Of a stretch of DNA of 64,000 nt, positions 7,502-15,779 are shown piece by piece; within the stretch, counting starts at the first letter, position 1, and the number at the start of each line of letters is the position of its first letter. The notes under the pieces are model-generated. The model was not told the DNA's origin, ran no database searches, and was given only the letters and a program-made list of their open reading frames with translations. Source of the DNA: an uncultured Collinsella sp. (GTDB lineage: Bacteria; Actinomycetota; Coriobacteriia; Coriobacteriales; Coriobacteriaceae); the NCBI GenBank assembly GCA_959019945.1, contig CAUEQD010000001.1, positions 1 to 64,000 of the forward strand, given 5' to 3'. The translations under genes and the position numbers were made by a program.

Positions 7502-8902
7502 ATGGCACAGTATCAGCTGCCCAACGACTTCTTCTTTGGCGCCGCTATGTCCGGCCCGCAGACTGAGGGTCAGTGGAACCAGGGCGGCAAGCTCGAGAAC
7601 CTGTGGGACACCTGGTCCATCCAGGATCTGGGCTCGTTCTACAACTGCGTTGGCTCTTATGCCGGCAATGACTTTATGGCCAAGTACCAGGAAGACCTTC
7701 GCATTTTGAAGGACTTGGGCCTGAATACCTATCGCACTTCCATCCAGTGGAGCCGTCTGCTCGATGCCGACGGCAACCTTAATGAGGAGGGCGCTGCGTG
7801 GTATCACGAGCTGTTCCGCGCCTCTCGCGAGGCCGGCCTGGAGCCGTTTGCCAACTTGTACCACTTTGACATGCCCACCTACCTCTTTAACCGTGGTGGC
7901 TGGGAGAGCCGTGAGGTCGTCGAGGCTTACGCGCATTACGCCGATGTCGCCTTCCACGAGTTTGGCCAGGAGATTAAGTACTGGTTCACCTTTAACGAGC
8001 CCATCGTCGAGCCCGAGCAGCGCTATCAGGAGGGCGTGTGGTTCCCGCAGCTCCATGACTTCAACCGCGCCCGCACCGTGCAGTATCACATCTCGCTGGC
8101 GCACGCGCTGGCCGTGGCCAACTATCGTCGCGCCTATGACGAGGGCGTTATTCGCGCCGATGCCAAGATCGGCATGATCAACTGCTTTACCCCGGTCTAC
8201 ACCAAGGAGAACCCCAGCGAGGCAGACCTCGAGGCCGTGCGTATGACCAGCGGCATCAACAATCGCTGGTGGCTCGACCTTATTACCAAGGGCGAGCTTC
8301 CTGCCGACGTGCTCGACAGCCTGGCCGAGGGCGGCGTTAAGCTCCCGTTCCGTGCCGGCGACCAAGAGATCCTCAAGCAGGGTGTTGTCGACTGGCTCGG
8401 CTGCAACTACTACCACCCCACGCGCGTTCAGGCACCGGCGAGCAAGATTGACCAGTACGGCTTGCCGCATTTTGCCGACGAGTATGTGTGGCCCGATGCC
8501 GTTATGAACGAGAGCCGCGGCTGGGAGATCTACCCGCAGGGCCTCTACGACTTTGGCATGGACTGCGCTAAGAACTACCCCGATCTTGAGTGGTTCGTTT
8601 CCGAGAACGGCATCGGCATCATGGACGAATACAAGAACCGTGACGCCGAAGGAACCATCCAGGATGACTACCGCGTCGACTTTGTACGCCAGCACCTGGA
8701 GTGGGTTGCCAAGGCAATTGCCGAGGGCGCCAAGTGCCGCGGATACCATTATTGGGCCGTTATCGATAACTGGTCTTGGGCGAATGCCTTTAAGAACCGT
8801 TACGGTTTTGTCGAGGTCGACCTTATGGACGGCTACAAGCGCCGCCTTAAGAAGTCGGCGGCCTGGCTCAAACAGGTCGCCACGACCCACGTGGTTGATT
8901 AG
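7502..8902 (+). CDS. GH1 family 6-phospho-beta-glycosidase
   Basis: This 466-residue glycoside hydrolase family 1 enzyme splits phosphorylated beta-linked disaccharides that arrive through a PTS. The acid/base is E166 in WFTFNEP and the nucleophile is E368 in VSENGIG. The length is normal for the family. The ATG at 7502 was chosen over a TTG one codon earlier. It is followed by EIIC, EIIB and EIIA genes. The surrounding isomerase, GntR, EIICBA and ROK genes match the Bacillus gmu locus, where the GH1 enzyme GmuD acts on phosphorylated manno-oligosaccharides. A cellobiose 6-phosphate substrate is the main alternative. Confidence 0.9.
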   Translation: MAQYQLPNDFFFGAAMSGPQTEGQWNQGGKLENLWDTWSIQDLGSFYNCVGSYAGNDFMAKYQEDLRILKDLGLNTYRTSIQWSRLLDADGNLNEEGAAWYHELFRASREAGLEPFANLYHFDMPTYLFNRGGWESREVVEAYAHYADVAFHEFGQEIKYWFTFNEPIVEPEQRYQEGVWFPQLHDFNRARTVQYHISLAHALAVANYRRAYDEGVIRADAKIGMINCFTPVYTKENPSEADLEAVRMTSGINNRWWLDLITKGELPADVLDSLAEGGVKLPFRAGDQEILKQGVVDWLGCNYYHPTRVQAPASKIDQYGLPHFADEYVWPDAVMNESRGWEIYPQGLYDFGMDCAKNYPDLEWFVSENGIGIMDEYKNRDAEGTIQDDYRVDFVRQHLEWVAKAIAEGAKCRGYHYWAVIDNWSWANAFKNRYGFVEVDLMDGYKRRLKKSAAWLKQVATTHVVD

Positions 8903-9022
8903 CGACCGGGCGAACGCCCAGACCGCGCGCCGCCGCGCGCAACACATGGCACATCTGGTGGTAGAGGGCGACAGACCACCGTGCGCATAGGAAAAGGCCG
9001 GATTTGAAAGTTAGGAGCAATC

Positions 9023-10375
9023 ATGGCCAGTGACAACGGAAAGAGCTTCCTCGACAAGTTTGCCGAGGTCTCTGCGAAGGTGGGAAACCAGGTTCACCTG
9101 CGTTCCCTGCGTGACGCCTTCGCGACCATCACGCCGCTCTATATCCTTGCGGGTATCGCGGTTCTTATTAACAACGTCGTGTTCCCCCTGTTCCCGCTCG
9201 ATGCGGCGGGTCTTGCCAACCTTCAGACGTGGGGTTCGGCAATTACGCTGGGCACCCTCAACGTCTCTGCCATTATCTTGGCCGGATTGATTGGCTACAG
9301 CCTCGCTAAGAACAAGCGTTTCGATAACCCGCTCGCTTGCGTGGTCGTCGCTATCTCTGCTTTCGTCATCATGATGCCGCAGCAGGTCACCGCCACGCTT
9401 GCCGCCACGAGCCCGCTGCTCACCGACAAGATCACCTCCGCCGAGGTCACGGGCGCCCTTTCGACTACTAACACCGGCACCAACGGTCTGTTCTCGGCTA
9501 TTATCATCGCCCTGCTTTCCGTCTCGCTCTTCATCAAGATTTCTGGCGTCGAGAAGCTCAAGGTTAAGCTGGGCGAGGGCGTGCCTCCCGCGGTCTCCAA
9601 CTCCTTCAACGTCATGATCCCGATGCTGCTCAACCTCGCGATCTTCGCTCTTGCCGCAGCCCTGCTCGCCGTGTGCGCCGGCACCGATCTGTGCACCATC
9701 ATCTCCACGTGCATCTCCAACCCGCTCAAGAGCATCATGAACGCCGGTCCGTGGGCTGTTATCTTCATCTACACCCTTGCCAACCTGCTGTTCTGCGTCG
9801 GTATTCACCAGTCCACCATCTCTGGCGCTACCGTCGAGCCGATCCTGACCATGCTCATCGTCGACAACATGGCTACCTTTGCCGCCGGTGGCACCATCCA
9901 GCCCGATCACTACATGAACATGCAGATCGTTAACAGCTTCGCCCTCATCGGCGGCTCGGGCTGCACCCTCATGCTCCTGCTCGATACCTTCCTGTTCTCC
10001 AAGAACAAGGCTTCCAAGACCGTTGCCAAGATGGCTATCGTTCCTGGCCTGTTTAACATCAACGAGCCGGTCATCTACGGTTACCCCGTCGTGTACAACC
10101 TGCCGCTCATGATTCCGTTCGTGCTTCTTCCCGACCTGTTCATCGGCATCACCTATGGCCTGACCTGCGCGGGCATCATCAGCCCCTGCATCGCCCAGGT
10201 GCCTTGGACCATGCCTCCCGTCATCAACGCCCTGCTTGCCACGGGCTTTGACTGGCGCGCCGGCGTGTGGCAGGCCCTCGAGCTTGTCATCGGCATGGCT
10301 GTCTACCTGCCCTTTATGAGGATCTCCGAGAAGGCCATCGCCAAGCAGGAGGCCCTTGCCGAGCAGAGCGCCTAA
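9023..10375 (+). CDS. PTS EIIC permease, lactose/cellobiose family
   Basis: This 450-residue integral membrane protein with about ten hydrophobic segments carries the sugar across the membrane while EIIB phosphorylates it. It is a stand-alone EIIC with no fused EIIB. Family features include GIHQSTISG and the NINEPVIYGYPVVYN loop, which belongs to the sugar-binding site in lactose/cellobiose EIICs. The ATG follows AGGAG. It lies 120 bases after the GH1 gene and 150 before EIIB, with a strong hairpin in the latter gap. Confidence 0.93.
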   Translation: MASDNGKSFLDKFAEVSAKVGNQVHLRSLRDAFATITPLYILAGIAVLINNVVFPLFPLDAAGLANLQTWGSAITLGTLNVSAIILAGLIGYSLAKNKRFDNPLACVVVAISAFVIMMPQQVTATLAATSPLLTDKITSAEVTGALSTTNTGTNGLFSAIIIALLSVSLFIKISGVEKLKVKLGEGVPPAVSNSFNVMIPMLLNLAIFALAAALLAVCAGTDLCTIISTCISNPLKSIMNAGPWAVIFIYTLANLLFCVGIHQSTISGATVEPILTMLIVDNMATFAAGGTIQPDHYMNMQIVNSFALIGGSGCTLMLLLDTFLFSKNKASKTVAKMAIVPGLFNINEPVIYGYPVVYNLPLMIPFVLLPDLFIGITYGLTCAGIISPCIAQVPWTMPPVINALLATGFDWRAGVWQALELVIGMAVYLPFMRISEKAIAKQEALAEQSA

Positions 10376-10396
10376 ACGTTCGTCCCTTTCACCTTT

Positions 10397-10427
10397 GCGG
10401 GCACCGGTACGCGGTGCCGGTGCCCGC
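10397..10427 (+). other. Intercistronic hairpin between EIIC and EIIB
   Basis: Perfect arms GCGGGCACCGG and CCGGTGCCCGC enclose nine bases. No long T-run follows directly. It may protect or partly terminate the transcript and so set different levels of EIIC and EIIB/EIIA. Confidence 0.6.
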
Positions 10428-10525
10428 ACCTCTCTTTTGCGTAAGGGCGCAGAAAGAGGGCACAATAACCGCAAGGAATACAACCAGTCGTCGTCTGCGC
10501 GCCGCGCAGTTATAAGGAGAAAACC

Positions 10526-10828
10526 ATGAAGAAGATCATGCTCTGCTGCAATGCCGGTATGTCCACGAGCCTGCTGGTCCAGAAGATGCAGGCCGAGGTT
10601 GCAAACCGTGGTCTGGATATCGAGGTCGAGGCTCGCCCCATGAACGAGGCCCATGATCACCTGGACGAGTGCGACATGTTGCTGCTTGGTCCGCAGATCG
10701 GCTACACCAAGGGCGATTTTGAGAAGGAGGCCGCCGGCCGTTTCCCGGTCGAGGTCATCAACATGGTCGACTACGGCCGCATGAACGCCGCCGGCATCAT
10801 CGACCACTGCGTCAGCGTGATGGGCTAG
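10526..10828 (+). CDS. PTS EIIB, lactose/cellobiose family
   Basis: This 100-residue cytoplasmic protein passes phosphate from EIIA to the incoming sugar. The phosphocysteine is C8 in the motif CCNAGMSTSLL, which corresponds to Cys10 of the E. coli chitobiose EIIB. The length is standard. The ATG follows AAGGAG. The EIIA gene begins within about ten bases of its stop. Confidence 0.95.
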   Translation: MKKIMLCCNAGMSTSLLVQKMQAEVANRGLDIEVEARPMNEAHDHLDECDMLLLGPQIGYTKGDFEKEAAGRFPVEVINMVDYGRMNAAGIIDHCVSVMG

Positions 10829-10837
10829 GTGCTCCGC

Positions 10838-11170
10838 ATGGAGGATATGAACGAGCTGCAGATGACCTGCTTCGAGATCATCAGCTACGTCGGTACTGCC
10901 AAGAGCATGTACATCAATGCCGTGCAGAAGGCCAAGGAAGGCGATTTTGACGCCGCCGAGGAACTTATCAAGCAGGGCGACGAGGCCTATAACGGTGGCC
11001 ACGATGTTCACATGGGGCTTCTGAAGAAGGAGGCCAACGGCGAGCGTAACGGCGAGGCCCCGCTGATTCTGCTGCATGCCGAGGACCAGATGGCCGGCAC
11101 CGAGACCATGCGCGTCATGGCCACGGAGCTCATCGAGGTCCACAAGCAGCTGCAGGCGCTTCAGGCCTAG
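10838..11170 (+). CDS. PTS EIIA, lactose/cellobiose family
   Basis: This all-helical EIIA of about 110 residues donates phosphate to EIIB. The phosphohistidine lies in LLHAEDQMAGT. It is the only lactose-family EIIA in the window, so the three EIICB proteins near 54576-64000 may depend on it or on a distant gene. The start is uncertain: GTG at 10829, ATG at 10838 and ATG at 10847 are all in frame, and none has a well-spaced ribosome site. Confidence 0.9.
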   Translation: MEDMNELQMTCFEIISYVGTAKSMYINAVQKAKEGDFDAAEELIKQGDEAYNGGHDVHMGLLKKEANGERNGEAPLILLHAEDQMAGTETMRVMATELIEVHKQLQALQA

Positions 11171-11228
11171 CCGGCGCTATCGCCGCGACGGACCGTGCGG
11201 TCCAACAGACAACACAGTCCCTTTGACG

Positions 11229-11262
11229 GGCGCCGGGAGTCTCCGCCTCCCGGCGCCTTTAT
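11229..11262 (+). terminator. Terminator after EIIA
   Basis: GGCGCCGGGAG and CTCCCGGCGCC form an 11-bp stem with a seven-base loop, followed by TTTATATTT. Confidence 0.8.
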
Positions 11263-11315
11263 ATTTGGGGAAGATCTTGCGCGACCTATTGAACGACCAT
11301 CCGCGTTTCCCAGAT

Positions 11316-11357
11316 AAAACCTGCCAAAACAAACCTGTCCCTTTTTGGTAGGTTTTT
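11316..11357. repeat. Short hairpin related to the element at 7379
   Basis: The arms AAAACCTGCCAAAA and TTTTGGTAGGTTTT (one mismatch) enclose AACAAACCTGTCCC-like sequence. The same words occur in the arms of the 7379-7467 element. It sits 50 bases before the ROK gene. Confidence 0.55.
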
Positions 11358-11410
11358 GCCTTGGGAGCGGTACCATACAGGCAATGTTTAAACGAGAAAG
11401 GTGGGCTCCC

Positions 11411-12364
11411 ATGGAACCTAAGCAGTACTACATCGGCATTGACGTCGGCGGCACTTCGGTCAAGGAGGGCCTGTTCGACGAAGACGGTAACCTGCTTGCC
11501 AAGGCCAGCGTGCCCACGCCTCCCATCGTTGACGCTGCGGGCTTTGCCGCGGTGACCGAGGCTATCGACCAGGTGGTCGCCAAGGCACAGATTCCGCGTG
11601 CCTTTGTGGCGGGCATTGGCTTGGCCGTTCCGTGCCCCATCCCGGCATCGGGCGATGCCAAGGTCAAGGCCAACATTGCCATTAACCTGCCCAAGCTGAG
11701 GATCGCCATTCAGAAGCACTGTCCCGACGCGGTCGTTAAGTACGAGAACGATGCTAACGCCGCTGCCATGGGCGAGGCCTGGCTCGGCTCTGCCAAGGGC
11801 GTGCAGAACGTGGTGATGGTCACCATCGGCACCGGCGTAGGCGGCGGCGTTATCGTTAACGGCGACGTGGTATCGGGCGTTGTGGGTGCCGGCGGCGAGA
11901 TTGGCCACATGTGCCTGAACCCGGCTGAGGAGCGCACCTGCGGCTGCGGCGGCCATGGCCACCTGGAGCAGTATTCCAGCGCCACCGGCGTGGTGAGCAA
12001 CTACCTTGCCGAGTGCAAGAAAGCGGGCGTCGAGCCCATCGAGCTCACCGGCCCCTCCGATTCCAAGGACGTGTTCCAGGCCTGCCGCGAGGGCGACAAG
12101 CTCGCGCTGGCCGCGGCCGACACCATGGCCGACTATCTCGGTCGTGCACTGGCGCTTATTGCCAACGTGGTCGATCCCGAGATGTTCCTGATCGGTGGCG
12201 GCGCGTCTGCCTCGGCCGATGTCTACCTCGACAAGGTCCGCGAGCACTTCCAGCGCTACGCGCTTTCCGCCTCGCGCGAGACGCCCATTAAGGTCGCTTC
12301 GCTCGGAAACGACGCCGGCATCATCGGTGCCGCCTACGTAGCCCTGCGCGCCGCCGGCAAATAG
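11411..12364 (+). CDS. ROK-family sugar kinase
   Basis: This 317-residue ROK kinase has an N-terminal phosphate motif IGIDVGGTSVKEGL and the core GTGVGGGVIVNG. The usual ROK zinc motif CxCGxxGCxE reads CGCGGHGHLE here, so the third cysteine is a histidine. Zinc binding could be kept. Glucose, fructose or mannose could be the substrate. In the gmu operon the ROK member GmuE is a fructokinase-type enzyme, which would fit with the nearby ManA. The ATG at 11411 follows AAAGGTGGG. An upstream in-frame start would add 22 atypical residues. Confidence 0.88.
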   Translation: MEPKQYYIGIDVGGTSVKEGLFDEDGNLLAKASVPTPPIVDAAGFAAVTEAIDQVVAKAQIPRAFVAGIGLAVPCPIPASGDAKVKANIAINLPKLRIAIQKHCPDAVVKYENDANAAAMGEAWLGSAKGVQNVVMVTIGTGVGGGVIVNGDVVSGVVGAGGEIGHMCLNPAEERTCGCGGHGHLEQYSSATGVVSNYLAECKKAGVEPIELTGPSDSKDVFQACREGDKLALAAADTMADYLGRALALIANVVDPEMFLIGGGASASADVYLDKVREHFQRYALSASRETPIKVASLGNDAGIIGAAYVALRAAGK

Positions 12365-12496
12365 CTGGTGCAGGGGGGGCGGACTTGGTCCCCATGCTTG
12401 CCACAAAATATGCCGTGGCCCTTCCGTCTGCGAAGGCTCGGCATCGGCGTGCTACCATAGCTACGTCCAAGTACACATATTAAGTGGAGGATACCC

Positions 12497-13420
12497 ATGG
12501 CAAACGTTCTTGTCTTTGGTCACCAGAACCCCGATAACGACGCCATCATGAGCGCCGTCGTCCTGTCCCAACTGCTCAACCAGGTTGAGTATGCCGGCAA
12601 CACCTACGAGGCCTGCGCCCTTGGTCAGCTTCCGGCAGAGTCCGCCAAGCTGCTCGCCGACGCCGGCATTGCCGAGCCCCGCGTGATTGATTCCGTCGAG
12701 GCCGGTCAGCTCGTCGTCCTCACTGACCACAACGAGTCCGCCCAGTCCGTCGCCGGTCTTAAGGACGCCACGGTCTTTGGCGTCGTCGACCATCACCGCA
12801 TCGGCGACTTCGAGACTGCCGGCCCGCTGCACTACATCTGCCTGCCCTGGGGCTCCAGCTGCACCATCGTCACCAAGCTCGCCGGCGTGCTCGGCGTTGA
12901 GCTTTCCGACGTTCAGGCCAAGCTGCTGCTCTCGGCCATGATGACCGACACGCTCATGCTCAAGAGCCCCACCACCACCGATGTCGACCGCGCCGTCGCC
13001 GCCAAGCTCGGCGAGCAGGTGGGCGTCGATCCGGTCAAGTTTGGCATGGAGGTCTTCCTCACCCGTCCGTCCGGCTCCTTCACCGCAGCCGAGATGGTCG
13101 GCAACGACATCAAGATGTTCGAGCCCGCCGGCAAGAAGCTGCTCATCGGCCAGTACGAGACCGTCGACAAGACCCGCGCACTCGGCATGATCGACGAGAT
13201 CCGCGAGGCCATGCGCGCCTACGCCGCCGAGAAGGGTGCTGACGGCATTGTCCTGTGCATCACCGACATCATGGAGGAGGGCTCGCAGGTGCTGCTTGAG
13301 GGCGAGACCGAGGCCGCTCAGAAGGGCCTGGGCATTGCCGACGAGCACGACGGCGTCTGGATGCCGGGCGTTCTCTCCCGTAAGAAGCAGGTCGCTGCCC
13401 CCATCATGGCCGCCTGCTAG
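12497..13420 (+). CDS. ppaC: Manganese-dependent (family II) inorganic pyrophosphatase
   Basis: This 307-residue DHH phosphoesterase hydrolyses pyrophosphate and so drives biosynthesis. The metal site is GHQNPDNDA (H9, D13, D15), the DHH motif is VVDHHRIGD, and the substrate-binding SRKKQVAAP lies near the C-terminus. The length and motifs match the canonical enzyme. The ATG follows GTGGAGG. It is a single-gene unit with its own terminator. Confidence 0.96.
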   Translation: MANVLVFGHQNPDNDAIMSAVVLSQLLNQVEYAGNTYEACALGQLPAESAKLLADAGIAEPRVIDSVEAGQLVVLTDHNESAQSVAGLKDATVFGVVDHHRIGDFETAGPLHYICLPWGSSCTIVTKLAGVLGVELSDVQAKLLLSAMMTDTLMLKSPTTTDVDRAVAAKLGEQVGVDPVKFGMEVFLTRPSGSFTAAEMVGNDIKMFEPAGKKLLIGQYETVDKTRALGMIDEIREAMRAYAAEKGADGIVLCITDIMEEGSQVLLEGETEAAQKGLGIADEHDGVWMPGVLSRKKQVAAPIMAAC

Positions 13421-13439
13421 GTTTAGTTGACCAAACGCC

Positions 13440-13479
13440 ACGACCGGATCGCGGACGCCCCGCGCTCCGGTCGTTTTTT
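13440..13479 (+). terminator. Terminator of ppaC
   Basis: CGACCGGA and TCCGGTCG enclose a GC-rich 17-base loop and are followed by six T residues. Confidence 0.9.
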
Positions 13480-13687
13480 GTGCGCGGCGTCGCGCCGTCT
13501 CTTGGACAGGCGTGCCCGTGCCGTTGAGCAAATAATGTTCAACCTGTGGTTCCGCTTTTCGGCCACGCCTGCGTGCTTGTCGCGCAGGGTAGGCTAGATG
13601 CAAGCGTAATACGTTAGAGCGCGGCGCCGCCACTTGGGCGGGCCGTGCTTTTTTAAGACGGGAGCTTTCCCGTGAAAGGAGCCGCCC

Positions 13688-15046
13688 ATGGCAGCAACTG
13701 AGCAGCTGTTCAACGTTCGTGAGCGCAAGCGCTTTGAACGTCACGATATCTGGGAGCGCATCGCCGAGAACGGCACGATTTCCGCCGCCGTCATGGTCTT
13801 CGCCGCCATCGCCGCCGTCATCTGCGCCAATACCAATGCCTACGAGGCCATCCATCACTTTCTGGAGACCCCGCTGTATGTGGGCCTGGGGCATTTTACG
13901 GCCGGTCTCACCGTCGAGCTTTTCGTCAACGACTTTCTCATGGCGATCTTCTTTTTGCTGGTGGGCATTGAGCTCAAGTATGAGATGACGGTCGGCGAGC
14001 TCAAGAACCCGCGTCAGGCCATGCTTCCCATGCTGGCGGCCGTGGGCGGCGTCGTCGTTCCCGCCTGCATCTACCTCATCTTTAACCATGCCGGCGCGCA
14101 CAACGGTTGGGCTATCCCCATGGCAACCGATATTGCCTTTGCGCTGGGCGTGCTGTCGCTTTTGGGCAATCGCGTGCCCAACGGCGTGCGCGTGTTCTTC
14201 TCGACGCTCGCCATCGCCGACGACCTGATCTCTATCGCCGCCATTGCCATCTTCTACGGTCAGAGCCCCAACCCGTTTTGGCTGGGCGCTGCCGCGCTTG
14301 TGACCTGCGCACTCGTGTGGCTCAACAAGACGCAGCACTACCGCCTCGCCCCGTACTCGGTGCTGGGCCTGCTGCTGTGGTTCTGCATGTTCAAGAGCGG
14401 CGTGCATGCCACGCTCACCGGCGTCATCCTGGCCTTTACTATTCCGGCTAAGTGCGGCGTTAAGCTCGATAGCCTTACCGATTGGCTGGGCGAGTGCCTG
14501 CCGTTGCTCGACGACCGCTACGACGACGAGGCGCACATCCTGGGCCAGCACGACTTTACCGTTTCGACCACCAAGGTCGAGCGCGTCATGCACCGCGTCA
14601 CCCCTCCGCTCATCCGCATGGAGCGCTTGATCTCCACGCCGGTCAACTTTGTGATCCTGCCGATCTTTGCGTTTGTCAATGCACAGGTTCGCCTGGTGGG
14701 CGTGGACATGAGCACGCTGCTCACCGACCCGGTGACGCTCGGCGTGTACTTTGGCATGCTGCTGGGCAAGCCGATCGGCATCTTTGGCATGACGTTCGCC
14801 CTGGTTAAGCTCAAGGCTTGCCAGTTGCCGCGCAACGTCAACTGGCACATGATCGCCGGCGTGGGCATTCTGGGCGGCATCGGCTTTACCATGTCGATCC
14901 TCATCAGCGGCCTTGCCTTCCCGACGGCCCAGTTTGAGGTCCTGGCTGCCAAGGCCGCCATCCTTGCCGGTTCTGTCACCGCGGCCGTGCTCGGCATGAT
15001 CTACATGAGTGTGATCTGCAAGCACCCCGCGCCCAAGGGCGAGTAA
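13688..15046 (+). CDS. nhaA: Na+/H+ antiporter NhaA
   Basis: This 452-residue membrane protein exchanges sodium for protons. The core helices are recognisable: ATDIAFALGVLSLLG, and LAIADDLISIAAIAIFY with the paired aspartates that bind the ion. The protein is longer than E. coli NhaA (388 residues). It has a hydrophilic N-terminus of about 30 residues and a charged loop near residues 265-300 (DDRYDDEAHILGQHD). The ATG at 13688 follows AAAGGAG. Confidence 0.95.
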   Translation: MAATEQLFNVRERKRFERHDIWERIAENGTISAAVMVFAAIAAVICANTNAYEAIHHFLETPLYVGLGHFTAGLTVELFVNDFLMAIFFLLVGIELKYEMTVGELKNPRQAMLPMLAAVGGVVVPACIYLIFNHAGAHNGWAIPMATDIAFALGVLSLLGNRVPNGVRVFFSTLAIADDLISIAAIAIFYGQSPNPFWLGAAALVTCALVWLNKTQHYRLAPYSVLGLLLWFCMFKSGVHATLTGVILAFTIPAKCGVKLDSLTDWLGECLPLLDDRYDDEAHILGQHDFTVSTTKVERVMHRVTPPLIRMERLISTPVNFVILPIFAFVNAQVRLVGVDMSTLLTDPVTLGVYFGMLLGKPIGIFGMTFALVKLKACQLPRNVNWHMIAGVGILGGIGFTMSILISGLAFPTAQFEVLAAKAAILAGSVTAAVLGMIYMSVICKHPAPKGE

Positions 15047-15094
15047 AAGCGCAAAAAACGGGGCCGGACATGCCCGGATACCCTCGTGTGCAAA

Positions 15095-15130
15095 AAACGC
15101 CGTTTGTGAGTACTGTCACAAACGGCGTTT
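15095..15130. terminator. Terminator of nhaA
   Basis: Perfect 15-bp arms AAACGCCGTTTGTGA and TCACAAACGGCGTTT enclose six bases. A-rich and T-rich flanks make it usable in both directions. Confidence 0.88.
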
Positions 15131-15250
15131 CATTTTACGTACGAAAAATAATGGACAACAACATGTTGCTTGTACGTTAACGAGTAGCCAGTAGATTAAC
15201 AAATGACAATGGAGTCCTCAAAAGGAGGGCGAACGAGGTCAAAAAGGGCT

Positions 15251-15310
15251 GTTTTTGCAAAAAATTGCTGCCACTAAAAAAGTAACAGTACTCATATTTG
15301 CCCTTTTTTG
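15251..15310. repeat. CAGTACTCATATTTG repeat, solo copy
   Basis: About 60 bp match the right half of the inverted repeat at 29783-29999, sharing CTGCCACTAA and TAACAGTACTCATATTTG. It is bounded by AAAAAGGG (15241-15248) and CCCTTTTTT. The gap 15047-15374 holds the nhaA terminator, this repeat and nothing else I can name. Confidence 0.7.
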
Positions 15311-15374
15311 AACACAGGCCCTAAAACAAGCCTCGCCAGGGTCGGGAAACGGGCCAAATCGTCGGCCTCGAGGT

Positions 15375-15629
15375 TTATTCCACGGTGCCGTAGACGGCGC
15401 CCCAGCCGTGGGCGGCTAGGGCCGAGTTGAGTTGGTCGCAAAGTGACTGGCGGTCGTAATGGCCGGGCGGTAGCAGGTTGACGATTTCCATGAGGTCGGG
15501 CGCCAGGTCCAAGATTTCTGCCTGCACGATCAGATCCAGGCGGTCGATGGCGTGGCGGTCGTAAAACAAGCCATCGACCAGGCATTGCAGGTCGCCGAAC
15601 TCCTCGGCCCTAAAAGAACCGTATTCCAT
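15375..15629 (-). CDS. Small hypothetical protein
   Basis: I do not recognise this 84-residue acidic protein. It is soluble, has no cysteine cluster and has no membrane segment. Coding is supported by an excellent AAGGAGG four bases before the ATG at 15629 and by GC-rich third positions. It is divergent from the aminotransferase gene, with a gap of about 150 bases. A longer in-frame start at 15659 lacks a ribosome site. Confidence 0.65.
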   Translation of the reverse strand: MEYGSFRAEEFGDLQCLVDGLFYDRHAIDRLDLIVQAEILDLAPDLMEIVNLLPPGHYDRQSLCDQLNSALAAHGWGAVYGTVE

Positions 15630-15779
15630 AGTGCCTCCTTGAGCGCCCCACGCCAGCATGCGCGGCGATGTCGTAATTCATTGCGATGGACTTAATCTAT
15701 CACGGCTTCATAACGTTGCGGCAGTGGCGGTCTATACTTAGACGAACTGCAACGTACCGCTTCGCGAAAGGTCGCACCT

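Noticed and set aside
9011..11143. Long minus-strand open frame (710 codons) opposite the EIIC-EIIB-EIIA genes
   Set aside because: It is the antisense shadow of three well-supported PTS genes in GC-rich DNA. The translation is low-complexity His/Gly/Asp/Arg-rich.
12461..15025. Minus-strand open frame of 854 codons over ppaC and nhaA
   Set aside because: It spans two recognised genes and the terminator between them, and its translation matches no protein-like composition.
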